A stretch of DNA of 64,000 bases, taken from contig OZ245030.1 in NCBI GenBank assembly GCA_965223985.1, positions 4,154,001 to 4,218,000 on the forward strand. The letters are read 5' to 3'. The translations under genes and the position numbers were made by a program. The notes under the pieces were generated by a model, which saw nothing but the letters and a program-made list of their open reading frames with translations, ran no database searches and was not told the DNA's origin. This document shows, one piece after another, positions 9,140 through 17,670 of this stretch. Position 1 is the stretch's first letter; every line of letters starts with the position of its first letter. Source of the stretch: JAPPKS01 sp963667895 (lineage in GTDB: Bacteria; Poribacteria; WGA-4E; PCPOR2b).

Positions 9140-9891
9140 CGGGCAACTCCCTCCAATACCTCCATCGGGAGGCGCTGGGCATTGATAAAACGTCCTACGA
9201 ATTCGTCTGCAGGTGAAGACAGCAGTTCCTCCAATGTTCCCTGTTGGACGATATGTCCCTCACGCATGAGGATAATAACGCTACCGAAGAATCCAGCTTC
9301 ACCCATATCGTGCGTTACCATCACTACCGTTTTGCCTAGGGACTGAAAGATCTCCCGAAGATCGGTTTGGAGAGATGCGCGAACCATCGGATCGAGAGCA
9401 CCAAGCGGCTCATCCAGCAGCAGGACATCAGGGTCTAACACCAACGCACGCATGAGGCTTACACGCTGCTGCTGTCCACCGGAAAGTTCGACGGGATAGC
9501 GTTCCAAACCGTCTTTGGGAAAGCGAGTCAACTCACAAAGTTCTTCCAATCGCGCCTGTAGTTCATTAGCAGGTCGTTTCAGATGCTTCGCCATTAGGGT
9601 GACATTTTGCGCGGCGGTTAGATGTGGAAACAGACCGCCATCCTGGATAACATAGCCCATCCGGCGGCGCAGTTCAAGAATGTTGGCGGGCGAAACACGC
9701 TCTTCCTTGAACTTGACGTATCCCGTTGTTGGCTCAATTAAGCCGACAATCATTCTCAAAATCGTAGATTTCCCGCATCCACTCGGACCGATTAGTACAG
9801 TTGTCTGCCCCTCTGCGATGCTAAGGTCGGTCGGATGGAGCGCAAGGACATCACCAAAATGCTTACCGACATTGTTAAACTGAATCATCAT
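9136..9891 (-). CDS. ATP-binding subunit of quaternary-amine ABC transporter (EgtV-like)
   Basis: 251 residues with all nucleotide-binding motifs: Walker A GPSGCGKST, Q-loop YVIQDGG, signature LSGGQQQR, Walker B VLLLDEPLGALD, and the switch His in VTHDMGEA. The protein stops soon after the ATPase core, so the CBS domains common in OpuCA/ProV are missing, as in EgtV-type ATPases. AAGGG precedes tandem ATG codons at 9891/9888. It overlaps egtD by 17 bases upstream and the permease gene by 4 bases downstream, which argues for translational coupling of all three. Confidence 0.88.
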   Translation of the reverse strand: MMIQFNNVGKHFGDVLALHPTDLSIAEGQTTVLIGPSGCGKSTILRMIVGLIEPTTGYVKFKEERVSPANILELRRRMGYVIQDGGLFPHLTAAQNVTLMAKHLKRPANELQARLEELCELTRFPKDGLERYPVELSGGQQQRVSLMRALVLDPDVLLLDEPLGALDPMVRASLQTDLREIFQSLGKTVVMVTHDMGEAGFFGSVIILMREGHIVQQGTLEELLSSPADEFVGRFINAQRLPMEVLEGVAR

Positions 9892-10894
9892 GTACCCTTA
9901 CATAAACCTGCTTTCTGAGTAAGGCGACTGCGAACCATGCGCGTTCATCCAGCCATTGCGCTTGTATTTCGAGACCGGCGGCGTGGCAAATGCCCACGAA
10001 GCTTTCGATTGTATATTTATGGCTGTTCTCAGTATGAATGTATTCGTCCGCCTCGAAATGGAACGCTTGTTCAGGCGTGGAAATATAGGCAATCTGATGA
10101 CACCGACTGATAAGGCGCATCTCAATACGAGCGCGATCCTCAACGAACGGCGCAGCATGCTCGAAGTCATCAAGAACAAAGGCTCCTCCCAACTCGCGGT
10201 TAATCCGTGCCAGCAAGTTTTTATTGAAAGCTGCCGTCACACCAGCGGCATCATTGTACGCAGCCTCAATGATGCTGAGCTCTTTCAACAGGTCAAAGCC
10301 GATTAACAATCGATCCTCTCGATTCATCTGATGACCGATTCGCCTTAGGAACGCAACCGCTTCCTCCGAGTCAAAATTTCCGATGTTGCTGCCGAGAAAC
10401 AGGATAAGTCGCGGTCCCTCGTGATGGGGTAAAATCGGGATGGCATCGTTATACTCTGCTGCGATAGCGGTAATCGATAGTCGTTCATACTCATTCAGAA
10501 GAGAAAGGGAAGATCCTCGAAGGAAATCCGAAGAAATGTCAACAGAAGTATAGTGAAGATGTCTTTGGCAATCAAGTGCAGCGTTGATTAGGAGGCGTGT
10601 TTTAAGTGAACTCCCACTACCAAATTCCACTAGCGCCACGTTATGCCCCGCCGCCTTTACCATCTCCGGGACATTGTCTTCCAGAATTTTCTGTTCCGTA
10701 CGAGTGAGGTAGTATTCCGGAAGCTTACAAATTTGTTCGAAAAGTTGGGAACCGTCCGAGTCGTAAAAAAGACGGCAAGGCAGGATTTTTTGGGGCTGGG
10801 AAAGGCCTTCAACAACTGCGCTGGTGAAATCCTCTCCTCCCCGATCTCTGGGCAACTCGATAAAGTTGACTCCAGATACCATTTGTTGTCTCAT
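9875..10894 (-). CDS. egtD: L-histidine N-alpha-methyltransferase (EgtD)
   Basis: SAM-dependent enzyme that trimethylates histidine to hercynine, the first step to ergothioneine. 339 residues, the usual length. Family marks: LFYDSDGSQLFEQICKLPEYYLTRTE near the N-terminus, VEFGSGSSLKTRLLI (SAM loop), LFLGSNIGNFD, and FHFEADEYIHTENSHKYT, with the EgtD-type Glu/Tyr residues for histidine binding near the C-terminus. GGAG lies 7 bases before the ATG. It heads an operon with the two transporter genes. The partner EgtB (sulfoxide synthase) is not in this window, so hercynine rather than ergothioneine may be the local product. Confidence 0.92.
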   Translation of the reverse strand: MRQQMVSGVNFIELPRDRGGEDFTSAVVEGLSQPQKILPCRLFYDSDGSQLFEQICKLPEYYLTRTEQKILEDNVPEMVKAAGHNVALVEFGSGSSLKTRLLINAALDCQRHLHYTSVDISSDFLRGSSLSLLNEYERLSITAIAAEYNDAIPILPHHEGPRLILFLGSNIGNFDSEEAVAFLRRIGHQMNREDRLLIGFDLLKELSIIEAAYNDAAGVTAAFNKNLLARINRELGGAFVLDDFEHAAPFVEDRARIEMRLISRCHQIAYISTPEQAFHFEADEYIHTENSHKYTIESFVGICHAAGLEIQAQWLDERAWFAVALLRKQVYVRVHDDSV

Positions 10895-10994
10895 GATTGT
10901 TCTCCGAAATCAGCGATACACTGACTCAACACAACGCCCCCAGCGTGAATTTGCTTGCCTGAAATAGGAATTTTCTTTGTGGAGAATACCTAAA

Positions 10995-11023
10995 ATTATA
11001 TAACTGATGAGTTTTCAAGTCAA
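10995..11023 (-). promoter_or_regulatory. Sigma-70 promoter for the egtD operon
   Basis: On the minus strand TTGACT (11023-11018) and a perfect TATAAT (11000-10995) are separated by 17 bases, about 100 bases upstream of the egtD ATG. Confidence 0.65.
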
Positions 11024-11084
11024 GGACGGAAGGGTCCTCACGAAATACAATCGCGACACAATCACGGACACATAGTCCGCTCCG

Positions 11085-11513
11085 TTACAGATCAAAAATT
11101 ACCTGTGCAACCCAACTGCTATCCAGCCTTTGCTCAACAAGCAACTGATGATATGTTACACTCTTAATTTCTGTATAGACTACATGTTTTGTAAGATCCA
11201 CCGGCTCGCCGCAAGCGACCGCAGACAGCGCTGGCGGTTGTTTTGAAAGTTGCCGAATTTCGACCCGCTTGAAAAACAACTCCCCAACTTCATGCTGAAA
11301 ATTCAACTCATCCAACCAAGCCACCATCAAATCTTCGAGCGATCTTGCCGACACCTCGATCTCAATTTGCGTTACCTCATCGATTGTGTTCGGATCTGCA
11401 ATACTTTCAAGTAGACCATGTGCCGCATGGGTGAAAAGTTGTTTCAGCGTCTTGCTGTACGCACGAAGACCGAGATCGCCGGTATGATCTAAATAGGTAT
11501 ATCCTTCGATCAA
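11085..11513 (-). CDS. Archease (RtcB-activating protein)
   Basis: Small protein that helps RtcB RNA ligase undergo guanylylation and multiple turnover. It shows the family N-terminus YTYLDHTGDLGLRAYS, the LEDLMVAWLDELNF segment, and a C-terminal AVTYH-like block (KSVTYHQLLVE) ending in VIFDL. A TTG start at 11513 with AGGGG five bases upstream gives the canonical length (142 residues, starting just before YxYLDHT). An ATG at 11576 would add 21 unconserved residues and has no ribosome binding site. It stands alone here; rtcA lies at the far end of the window. Confidence 0.85.
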   Translation of the reverse strand: MIEGYTYLDHTGDLGLRAYSKTLKQLFTHAAHGLLESIADPNTIDEVTQIEIEVSARSLEDLMVAWLDELNFQHEVGELFFKRVEIRQLSKQPPALSAVACGEPVDLTKHVVYTEIKSVTYHQLLVEQRLDSSWVAQVIFDL

Positions 11514-11632
11514 ATCTTCCCCTATCGTCAAATATTTTTGTTCTTTCAGTTTACCAGAAATTCTCCTAGATATCAATGAAAACTCTGAGGCTTTGGAGTC
11601 GTGTACGCCCCCAAAGAACCGTAATTTGGGAC

Positions 11633-11661
11633 TTTCAATTCATACGTCGATGTGCTAAAAT
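11633..11661 (+). promoter_or_regulatory. Sigma-70 promoter candidate for the HpcH/HpaI aldolase gene
   Basis: TTTCAA at 11633-11638 and TAAAAT at 11656-11661 with a 17-base spacer. The start codon at 11842 is 180 bases downstream, leaving a long leader in which no known riboswitch was recognised. Confidence 0.4.
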
Positions 11662-11841
11662 AGTAACGTCTGGCTGTATGCGCAAGCGGTCAGTCTGAAA
11701 CGGGAGTGCGGCAACACAACGGATTCGGCTTCGATCGAAAGAAAAGCTTGGACTCTCAGTCCTAATCTTCGATTGCGCGTGTTGCTTAATTCAAGAAGTA
11801 GACTCATGTTCTGTCGTGAATTCCTACTAGGAAGGTGAAAG

Positions 11842-12708
11842 ATGAAAAGATTAAACCGAGCAATTGAACTGCTTGACCAGGGACAACCTATCTATTATAC
11901 CGGGGCTGGGGAACCAACTTATGAAGGGGGAATCAAAGCAGCTCAAACTTGGGCGGACTATATCATCTTTGAAATGGAACACGAGATGTTCAATATCTCT
12001 GCGTTGGATGCATTTATGCGCGGTATAGTAGCAGGGGGACCGACGCGAAGCGGACACCGTACTCCGGCGGTGCTTGTCACTCTTCCGACTGACGGTACGG
12101 ACGAAAGCGTCATTCGCGCAAATGCCTGGATGATTAAGCAGGTGCTCGCAAGAGGCGTCCATGGAATTTTGCTTTGTCATGCGGAAACACCCGGCGCGGT
12201 GAAAGCATTCGTTGAATCAGTGCGTTACCCTTTCCATACGATTGGTGTTGGAGATGGACTGAATTCGGGACGTCGAGGAAATGGTGGACAAGGAAATGCA
12301 GCATCAATTTGGGGGCTATCGATCGAGGAATATTTCGAGAGGGCGGATGTCTGGCCCCTAAACCCTAAAGGCGAAATAATGCTCGGCTTGAAGATTGAGA
12401 ATCAACGAGCGCTCACTGTCGCTGAAGCCAGTGTAGCTGTCCCTGGGGTCGCCTTTGCCGAGTGGGGACCAGGGGATATGGCGATGTCGTTTGGATATAA
12501 GGTTCTCCCTTCCCCTTATCCGGAGGAATTGCAGGGTGCACGAATGCAAGTCATGAATGCCTGCAAGGCTGCGAATATTGCCTTCCTTGAGGGCGTAAAT
12601 CCAGACAATGTGATTGATAAGATTGAAGAAGGTGTTAAGATTTGTTCAGGAAGTCTGGAAGCGGCTGAAATTAGCCGAAAGCACACCAACCGCACAATGC
12701 CATGGTAG
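11842..12708 (+). CDS. HpcH/HpaI-family class II pyruvate aldolase-like protein
   Basis: 288 residues. Metal-dependent TIM-barrel aldolases of this family cleave 2-keto-3-deoxy acids to pyruvate and an aldehyde. The catalytic His is in EMEHEMF (residue 47), the metal-binding Glu in LGLKIENQ, and the metal Asp in EWGPGDMAM. A long insert (residues about 145-165, rich in Gly, including GRRGNGGQGN) and the C-terminal tail make it longer than typical HpaI (about 260). GGAAGGTGAAAG precedes the ATG. Substrate is unknown; a shorter relative lies at 36951. Confidence 0.85.
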   Translation: MKRLNRAIELLDQGQPIYYTGAGEPTYEGGIKAAQTWADYIIFEMEHEMFNISALDAFMRGIVAGGPTRSGHRTPAVLVTLPTDGTDESVIRANAWMIKQVLARGVHGILLCHAETPGAVKAFVESVRYPFHTIGVGDGLNSGRRGNGGQGNAASIWGLSIEEYFERADVWPLNPKGEIMLGLKIENQRALTVAEASVAVPGVAFAEWGPGDMAMSFGYKVLPSPYPEELQGARMQVMNACKAANIAFLEGVNPDNVIDKIEEGVKICSGSLEAAEISRKHTNRTMPW

Positions 12709-12864
12709 AAATGAAATTTTCGGCGATGGACGAGTGAGCCGCCCTGATGTTTTCATTCGAGACTAGTATTGGACTGTCGCTTTGTGCTTTAGTGCACCTA
12801 ACTTGCGCTATAAGATTTTCTTTTATCGGACAGCCCCTCACAATCTTGCAATTGACCATGGATA

Positions 12865-15800
12865 ATGCGTACTCTAATTAAATTATTTTTCAACGGTTGT
12901 ATATGCCTCTCTTGTAGCATCGCCTTTCCTACCTCCATCCATGCCCTAACAGAAGGAGTGGCTGCAAATCCGACCCGCGAGAAAAGCGAGGTATTTACCT
13001 CACAATTTCCCGTAAATATACATTCGACCACCGAGCAGACTATCAGTTATGATGACGTTTACGGTATTGAGATAACGCTGCCTCTTGCTGGCAATGTTGA
13101 AATGAGCGCATCAGAGGACGATCGAATTGTGATTAAACTCGAAAAGCAGGGGATGGGGGTCAATGAAGAGGTCGTCCAAGAGTATCTTGATGCCGTGAAG
13201 TTGGGCATTTCTAGGGTAGAAGACATCGTACAACTGATGCCGCAACTCCCAGACAACCTCGAATCCGAGGCGTCGTTGACCCGCATAGACTGTCATATTG
13301 AGACACCGCCCGACATATCTGTCAAGATAAAGACCGTGAATGGGGATGTTCGCGTAGGTGGACTCCGGGGCGCTATGAATATCACGACGAATATCGGACA
13401 TGTCCAGTTCAGCGAGACAATGGGACAATATCAGGTGGCTGTAACCGAAGGACGCATTTACGGCCGCATTTTCTTGACGAGCGGGAACAACTCCTTTGAA
13501 ACACGAAATGGATCTATAGACCTAGTGGTCTTAGATTCAGTCGCAGCGCCAATGAATTTCACAGCGATTGATGGCGGGATTCGGTTGCACTTGCCGGAAG
13601 GTTTTCCAGCAGAAGTCGAAATAAAGAATGAAAAACGCGATAAACGTACAATTTTCATTGAGTTGCCCGCAGAAATTGACCATTCGTTGACTGGAGATGT
13701 CTTGAGCGGATTCATTAACGGCGGTGGTCCCTTAATCCGGCTTCAAGCAAGCGATCAAGTTGCGATTCTCGCGGCTGACGCTCCACCTTCCGAACGGGCG
13801 GAGGCAGATGATGCCAACAACCTACCTAGCGATGAACTACCCTTTGAAGAAAACGATACGATTATGCTTCCAACTGTTGCGGTGTCCAAAACTGCGGTTT
13901 CCCCGATAATCGACGGCAATCTGTTTGAGAGAGCGTGGTCAAACGCTGTACCGCTGCATCAATTCTACCAAGCAGACGGAATCCACCCAGCTGGGGAACC
14001 GACTCAGGTGTTCCTCATGTGGGACGAACAGAATCTCTACATCGGTGCGAGAGCTTACGATTCACAAATGAAGCAGGTCCGTGTTTCCCAGACGAGAAAT
14101 GATGCTGCGGTCTGGGATGACGACGCCATCGAAATTCTACTAGATCCAAATCCACAGACAGATAGTTACTACCACCTAATTGTCAATCCGATCGGAACGG
14201 TCCTTGATCAGATTGTGCAATCCGACTATCCTCCTGACGCTCGAATTGCGCCGACTGCTGTCGGTGCGAAAAGGACCGAATCCATTTCGACGAATGGACT
14301 TGCCGATTTGCGTTGGGATGCGAAAGCTAATATCCAGACCCAAATCACGTCGACCTTCTGGAGTGTAGAAATTGCCCTACCCCTCACCTCACTTGAATCC
14401 GCTGCGTCGGACAGCTGGCGATTAAACGTGCTCCGCAAAATCCATCGCCGTGATGAGTATAGCTATTGGTCGCCGACCTACGATGTAGATACCCCTTGGT
14501 GGCCGCATTGGCGCGATCAGATGGGAATATTGCGCATGGTCTCATCCCAGTCGTCCCACATCACACAGGCACACGAACTTGAAGAAAAATTGGAGATAGC
14601 TGGTATCGAGGTTCATGGCAATGCCGAGATTTCAACACCGGAAATCCTTCAACTCATCCCTTTTAAACGGGGCGATGTCGTCACCGTCAGCGAACTATCG
14701 TGGCTCAAGGACGAACTCGAAATCCACGACTGGTTTCGTGAAGTTCATCTGGAAGCGGCAGACGCTTTTTCCGGCGGCGATGAAATGGCTGTCGAGCCAC
14801 CCTTCAATCCAGAACCGCCGGTTTTCAAAGTGGTAATCTCTCTTAGCGTGACCGAGATGCCGACTCAATATGCACAAACTGTCAGTATCCGCAACAATAA
14901 GCATCTACTCTCAACTGCGCTGCGCGCATCATTTGGATTGGAAGCGGGACGTACCTCTATCGAAGCGTTAGAGACGAAACGCCAATTGATCGCAACGCTC
15001 TATCGAAATCACGGCTACCAGCTCGCGTCGACCCATTACCAGTTTGTCGGGGGCAATTTGCAAATTGACATCAATGAAGGATATCTCGACGAGATTCGCT
15101 TTGTAGGGAATCGACGTATCCGAACTTCTGACCTGATTGATGCACTTGATTTCAAACAGGGCGATACTTATAATCACACAAGATGCCAATCGCTCATTGA
15201 TGGGCTGGAAGCAAGACTTAAGACTAACAAATCCTATGTTTTGGCGGTTAAACAATGGCAGTTGAAATCCGATGCAGAAAAAAATGTGCTGGAGATAGAA
15301 GTTGAAGAACGGTCAATCGTCAATTGGGACCTTTTACCGATTGCCGATTTTAATCGTGTACATGGGGTGGTGCTGGGCGGTGAAGGTGAGGTACAGACGA
15401 AGGACTACGGGGGCGGACTCCTCTTCGGAAGGCTCAGCTACGGACTGTCGAGCGCCACCTGGCATTATCAGCTCGGCGTAGAAAAACGCTGGTTCGACCG
15501 GCACACCGTGAGTGTCGGCGGAGGGATTCACAAACTAACGGACACAAACGATGATTCATCGCTGTCGCCAAATGAAGAACTCCTCGCTGCAGTGGTGCTT
15601 GGCGACGCCTTCATCGATTATTATCTGCGCCAGGGCTATCAGGCTTGGGCAAAAGGTCGTTTGACGCCATCCACAAGCATAGCACTCAAGTTCACCGACG
15701 AAAAGCATGAACTCCTTTTCACGTCGACGGATTGGAGCGTTTTCAATAGGAATACCCCTAAAAAGAGCAATCTGCGGATTAATGAAGGGCATCTGCGAAG

Positions 15801-16410
15801 TTTCTCGGTCTCTTACGATTTCGATAGCCGAGATTTCAAGTCGCACCTAGGGCGGCATTTCCAGGTTTACCCTACGCCGAACTCCCGGACTACCCGCGGA
15901 TGGCAGGGTAATTTTGCCGTAGAATACGCGGGCAAACGCCTTCAAACGGACTTCGATTTCACCCTATACCGCTTCAAACTGGCGCGCTACAATCGGTTCT
16001 CAAACAACCACTTCCTTGACTTCCGACTCGCGGGCGGCTTCTCAGATACCCCGTTGCCGCGGCAGCGATTATTCTATCTGGGCGGCATCGGTAACTTGCG
16101 TGGATACGGTTTCAAGGAATTTGTTGGCGACAATATGCTGCTCTTCAATATGGAATACCGTTACCGTCTGGCACAGAGAAATTCCATTGCCGCTGCGCTG
16201 ATCGCGTTCCTCGACTCTGGCTACATTTGGTATAACGGCGAGCGCCCAACGCTTAATCGTTTCTACACATCAATCGGTATAGGGTTGTCACTTGACTGGA
16301 TGATGTTTCACGATGCTGTTCAGACGGATACCGTTCGGGTTGAGATTGCACGTGCTCTGCGCAATGGGCGGAACGTCAACTTCATCTTGCGTCTCGCGCG
16401 GATGTTCTGA
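12865..16410 (+). CDS. Omp85-family outer-membrane protein with DUF4097-like and CBM9-like N-terminal domains
   Basis: 1181 residues with a signal peptide (about 1-29, ending SIHA). Order of parts: a right-handed beta region resembling DUF4097 adhesin-like proteins (about 45-305; GDVRVGGLRGAMNITTNIG); a CBM9/DOMON-like domain (about 330-560; PIIDGNLFERAW, AVWDDDAIEILLDPN); two or three POTRA domains (about 575-820; IEVHGNAEISTPEIL, IRFVGNRRIRTSDLID); then a 16-strand-type Omp85 barrel (about 825-1181) with GGIGNLRGYGFKE (the L6-type RGY/F motif) and a C-terminal Phe. BamA/TamA relatives lack the first two domains. The enzyme-like binding domain would lie in the periplasm if topology is standard. 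No neighbour reveals its client proteins. Confidence 0.85.
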   Translation: MRTLIKLFFNGCICLSCSIAFPTSIHALTEGVAANPTREKSEVFTSQFPVNIHSTTEQTISYDDVYGIEITLPLAGNVEMSASEDDRIVIKLEKQGMGVNEEVVQEYLDAVKLGISRVEDIVQLMPQLPDNLESEASLTRIDCHIETPPDISVKIKTVNGDVRVGGLRGAMNITTNIGHVQFSETMGQYQVAVTEGRIYGRIFLTSGNNSFETRNGSIDLVVLDSVAAPMNFTAIDGGIRLHLPEGFPAEVEIKNEKRDKRTIFIELPAEIDHSLTGDVLSGFINGGGPLIRLQASDQVAILAADAPPSERAEADDANNLPSDELPFEENDTIMLPTVAVSKTAVSPIIDGNLFERAWSNAVPLHQFYQADGIHPAGEPTQVFLMWDEQNLYIGARAYDSQMKQVRVSQTRNDAAVWDDDAIEILLDPNPQTDSYYHLIVNPIGTVLDQIVQSDYPPDARIAPTAVGAKRTESISTNGLADLRWDAKANIQTQITSTFWSVEIALPLTSLESAASDSWRLNVLRKIHRRDEYSYWSPTYDVDTPWWPHWRDQMGILRMVSSQSSHITQAHELEEKLEIAGIEVHGNAEISTPEILQLIPFKRGDVVTVSELSWLKDELEIHDWFREVHLEAADAFSGGDEMAVEPPFNPEPPVFKVVISLSVTEMPTQYAQTVSIRNNKHLLSTALRASFGLEAGRTSIEALETKRQLIATLYRNHGYQLASTHYQFVGGNLQIDINEGYLDEIRFVGNRRIRTSDLIDALDFKQGDTYNHTRCQSLIDGLEARLKTNKSYVLAVKQWQLKSDAEKNVLEIEVEERSIVNWDLLPIADFNRVHGVVLGGEGEVQTKDYGGGLLFGRLSYGLSSATWHYQLGVEKRWFDRHTVSVGGGIHKLTDTNDDSSLSPNEELLAAVVLGDAFIDYYLRQGYQAWAKGRLTPSTSIALKFTDEKHELLFTSTDWSVFNRNTPKKSNLRINEGHLRSFSVSYDFDSRDFKSHLGRHFQVYPTPNSRTTRGWQGNFAVEYAGKRLQTDFDFTLYRFKLARYNRFSNNHFLDFRLAGGFSDTPLPRQRLFYLGGIGNLRGYGFKEFVGDNMLLFNMEYRYRLAQRNSIAAALIAFLDSGYIWYNGERPTLNRFYTSIGIGLSLDWMMFHDAVQTDTVRVEIARALRNGRNVNFILRLARMF

Positions 16411-16458
16411 AACTGGGTTATATCGATTTGTTTCCGTGTTGATTGTTGCACCGTAGAG

Positions 16459-16610
16459 CTCTTGTAGGTTGGGTTGAGATCAACTTAGCGAATAGATCAA
16501 GCTACCGAACAGGATCAACCGAACGAACAGTGAGGGCGATAGAGATCTAAGGCGATAGTTTTCTCCTAAACCCAACGCTTCTAAAGCGAGCCCAACAACT
16601 CGCAAATTCC
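16459..16610. repeat. MITE-like repeat, diverged copy
   Basis: Begins CTCTTGTAGGTTGGGTTGAG and continues with segments (AATAGATCAA, GGCGATAGTTTTC, AAACCCAACGCTTC) that match the reverse complement of the fuller copy at 35083-35248. The right terminal repeat is replaced here by the start of the regulatory leader module. Confidence 0.65.
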
Positions 16611-16799
16611 ATACCCCATACGCTCAACGTTCCCCTCTTTCCTATCACCGACGGATGTTCGGAAGAAGGGTCATAATCGAGTTGCATGCGTTACCACACC
16701 TTGGCTTTCATTCAAAAGCCCGTAACGTCCCGATCTAAAATTTTTTAAGCGACAACCGGTTCGATTTCTCCTGCCCGCAACTCCTCTCTCCAAAGGGGT

Positions 16800-16913
16800 G
16801 ACACATTTGTGTCTTTTGTACACATTTGTTTACATCGCCTGAAACCCTTGTTGTGGTAGGGGTTTCCGCAATTGTCAATCGTAATTCCCCTAATTTTTGT
16901 AAACAAATGTGTC
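16800..16913 (+). promoter_or_regulatory. Three enhancer-like palindromes (UAS), copy 1
   Basis: GACACATTTGTGTC (16800-16813), TGTACACATTTGTTTACA (16817-16834) and TGTAAACAAATGTGTC (16898-16913, inverted). The first is a perfect 6-2-6 inverted repeat. Centres lie about 233 and 134 bp upstream of the promoter -24 GG, typical for NtrC-type activators that loop to sigma-54 polymerase. Binding by the response regulator at 31032 is inferred. Confidence 0.6.
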
Positions 16914-17037
16914 TTTGCCTTTCATACCATTCGATCGCTATTTCCCTGTGCTGAAACAAAATGTAACTGCCCATATCCCTTGACACATCAGGGTTACCGA
17001 GTCCAAACAGAGTCTACATTGAAGAGATTATTCGTCT

Positions 17038-17053
17038 TGGCACATAACTTGCT
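17038..17053 (+). promoter_or_regulatory. Sigma-54 (RpoN) promoter, copy 1
   Basis: TGGCAC-ATAAC-TTGCT matches the consensus TGGCAC-N5-TTGC(A/T) exactly, with GG and GC 10 bases apart. It lies 128 bases before the ATG at 17181. Confidence 0.75.
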
Positions 17054-17129
17054 GTAGCTATAGACACTACCTCAAGCTGCAGAACAGTCTGCAGTGGTCA
17101 CACAAATTTTTTACAAGCAAGGAATGACT

Positions 17130-17144
17130 CAGGATATAATCCTG
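17130..17144 (+). promoter_or_regulatory. CAGGAT-ATA-ATCCTG palindrome containing TATAAT
   Basis: Conserved at the same distance upstream of the paralogous gene (20930-20944). It could be a -10 element (TTTACA lies 19 bases upstream), an operator, or a 5' UTR hairpin. Confidence 0.4.
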
Positions 17145-17180
17145 CGACTATTCTTAATCACTATTAAAAAGGAGAATATC

Positions 17181-17528
17181 ATGAAATTGAAAGCGTTAGT
17201 TATGCTGAGTAGTTCCTTGGTGTTGACAGTTCTTATTGTTTGTGTAAGTGTATATGCGTATAACGCTTACGCTACTGCGAGTTCGTCTGGAGGTTCAGCT
17301 TCAGTTAATGGTTGGGCTCTTGTGAGTGGCACATACAGTGTGCTAGTTAAGATAGACGATGTTGTTGAAGACCACAAGCACGGCCCGTATCAAAACGGTA
17401 ATAATCTTAGTGAGAGTGCTACGGCTCCTAACCCCAACGACAGAAAAGCTTATTCCGAAGCTTACATTAGTGGTATGGATGGTGGTAATCAGGTTATTAG
17501 GATTGATTATGCAACTTATAACCCCTAA
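17181..17528 (+). CDS. Small secreted Ser/Ala/Gly-rich protein, paralogue of the gene at 20981
   Basis: 115 residues. The N-terminus MKLKALVMLSSSLVLTVLIVC is a signal peptide or single membrane segment; the mature part begins YNAYATASSSGGSAS and has the pattern NGW, G(T/Y)Y, NGNNLSESAT. It shares the first 30 residues and the NGW/NG.N.S pattern with the protein at 20981. No catalytic motif is visible and the family is not recognised. GGAG lies 6 bases before the ATG at 17181, so longer readings from 17094 are rejected. It is the first gene behind sigma-54 promoter copy 1 and begins a cassette of lipoproteins. Confidence 0.75.
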   Translation: MKLKALVMLSSSLVLTVLIVCVSVYAYNAYATASSSGGSASVNGWALVSGTYSVLVKIDDVVEDHKHGPYQNGNNLSESATAPNPNDRKAYSEAYISGMDGGNQVIRIDYATYNP

Positions 17529-17579
17529 AGATTAAGCTTTAATCAGTGCTGATAACTCACCCAGTGGTCAGCGAAATAC

Positions 17580-17638
17580 AGTGACTAGTGGAGAACGGCT
17601 AGTGAAAAGCTCGTGCTCGTCACTCTCCACCAGTCACT
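17580..17638 (+). repeat. Intercistronic stem-loop
   Basis: Arms AGTGACTAGTGGAGA (17580-17594) and TCTCCACCAGTCACT (17624-17638) pair at 14 of 15 positions. No T-run follows, so it may protect or separate the upstream message within the cassette rather than end it. Confidence 0.55.
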
Positions 17639-17670
17639 AATCTCTGCTCCTTAGAGGAGGACCAACAACA

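Larger units (their letters stand above)
16551..17056 (+). repeat. Sigma-54 regulatory leader module, copy 1
   Basis: About 500 bases that align, with few gaps, to 23361-23875 and in the downstream part to about 32535-32830. Shared blocks include the palindrome cluster, AAACCCTTGTTGTGG, the CTGCCC.TATCCCTTGA block and the promoter. It fills the intergenic region between the Omp85 gene and the first small secreted-protein gene; no ORF in it is credible. Conservation of palindromes and promoter with drift elsewhere suggests a functional control region rather than a plain duplication. Confidence 0.8.

Noticed and set aside
16758..16775. GGTTCGATTTC, like a tRNA T-arm, also in leader copy 2
   Set aside because: No acceptor, D or anticodon arms fold around it.
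17094..17180. N-terminal extension of the small secreted protein
   Set aside because: It would translate the conserved leader; GGAG and the signal peptide fix the start at 17181.
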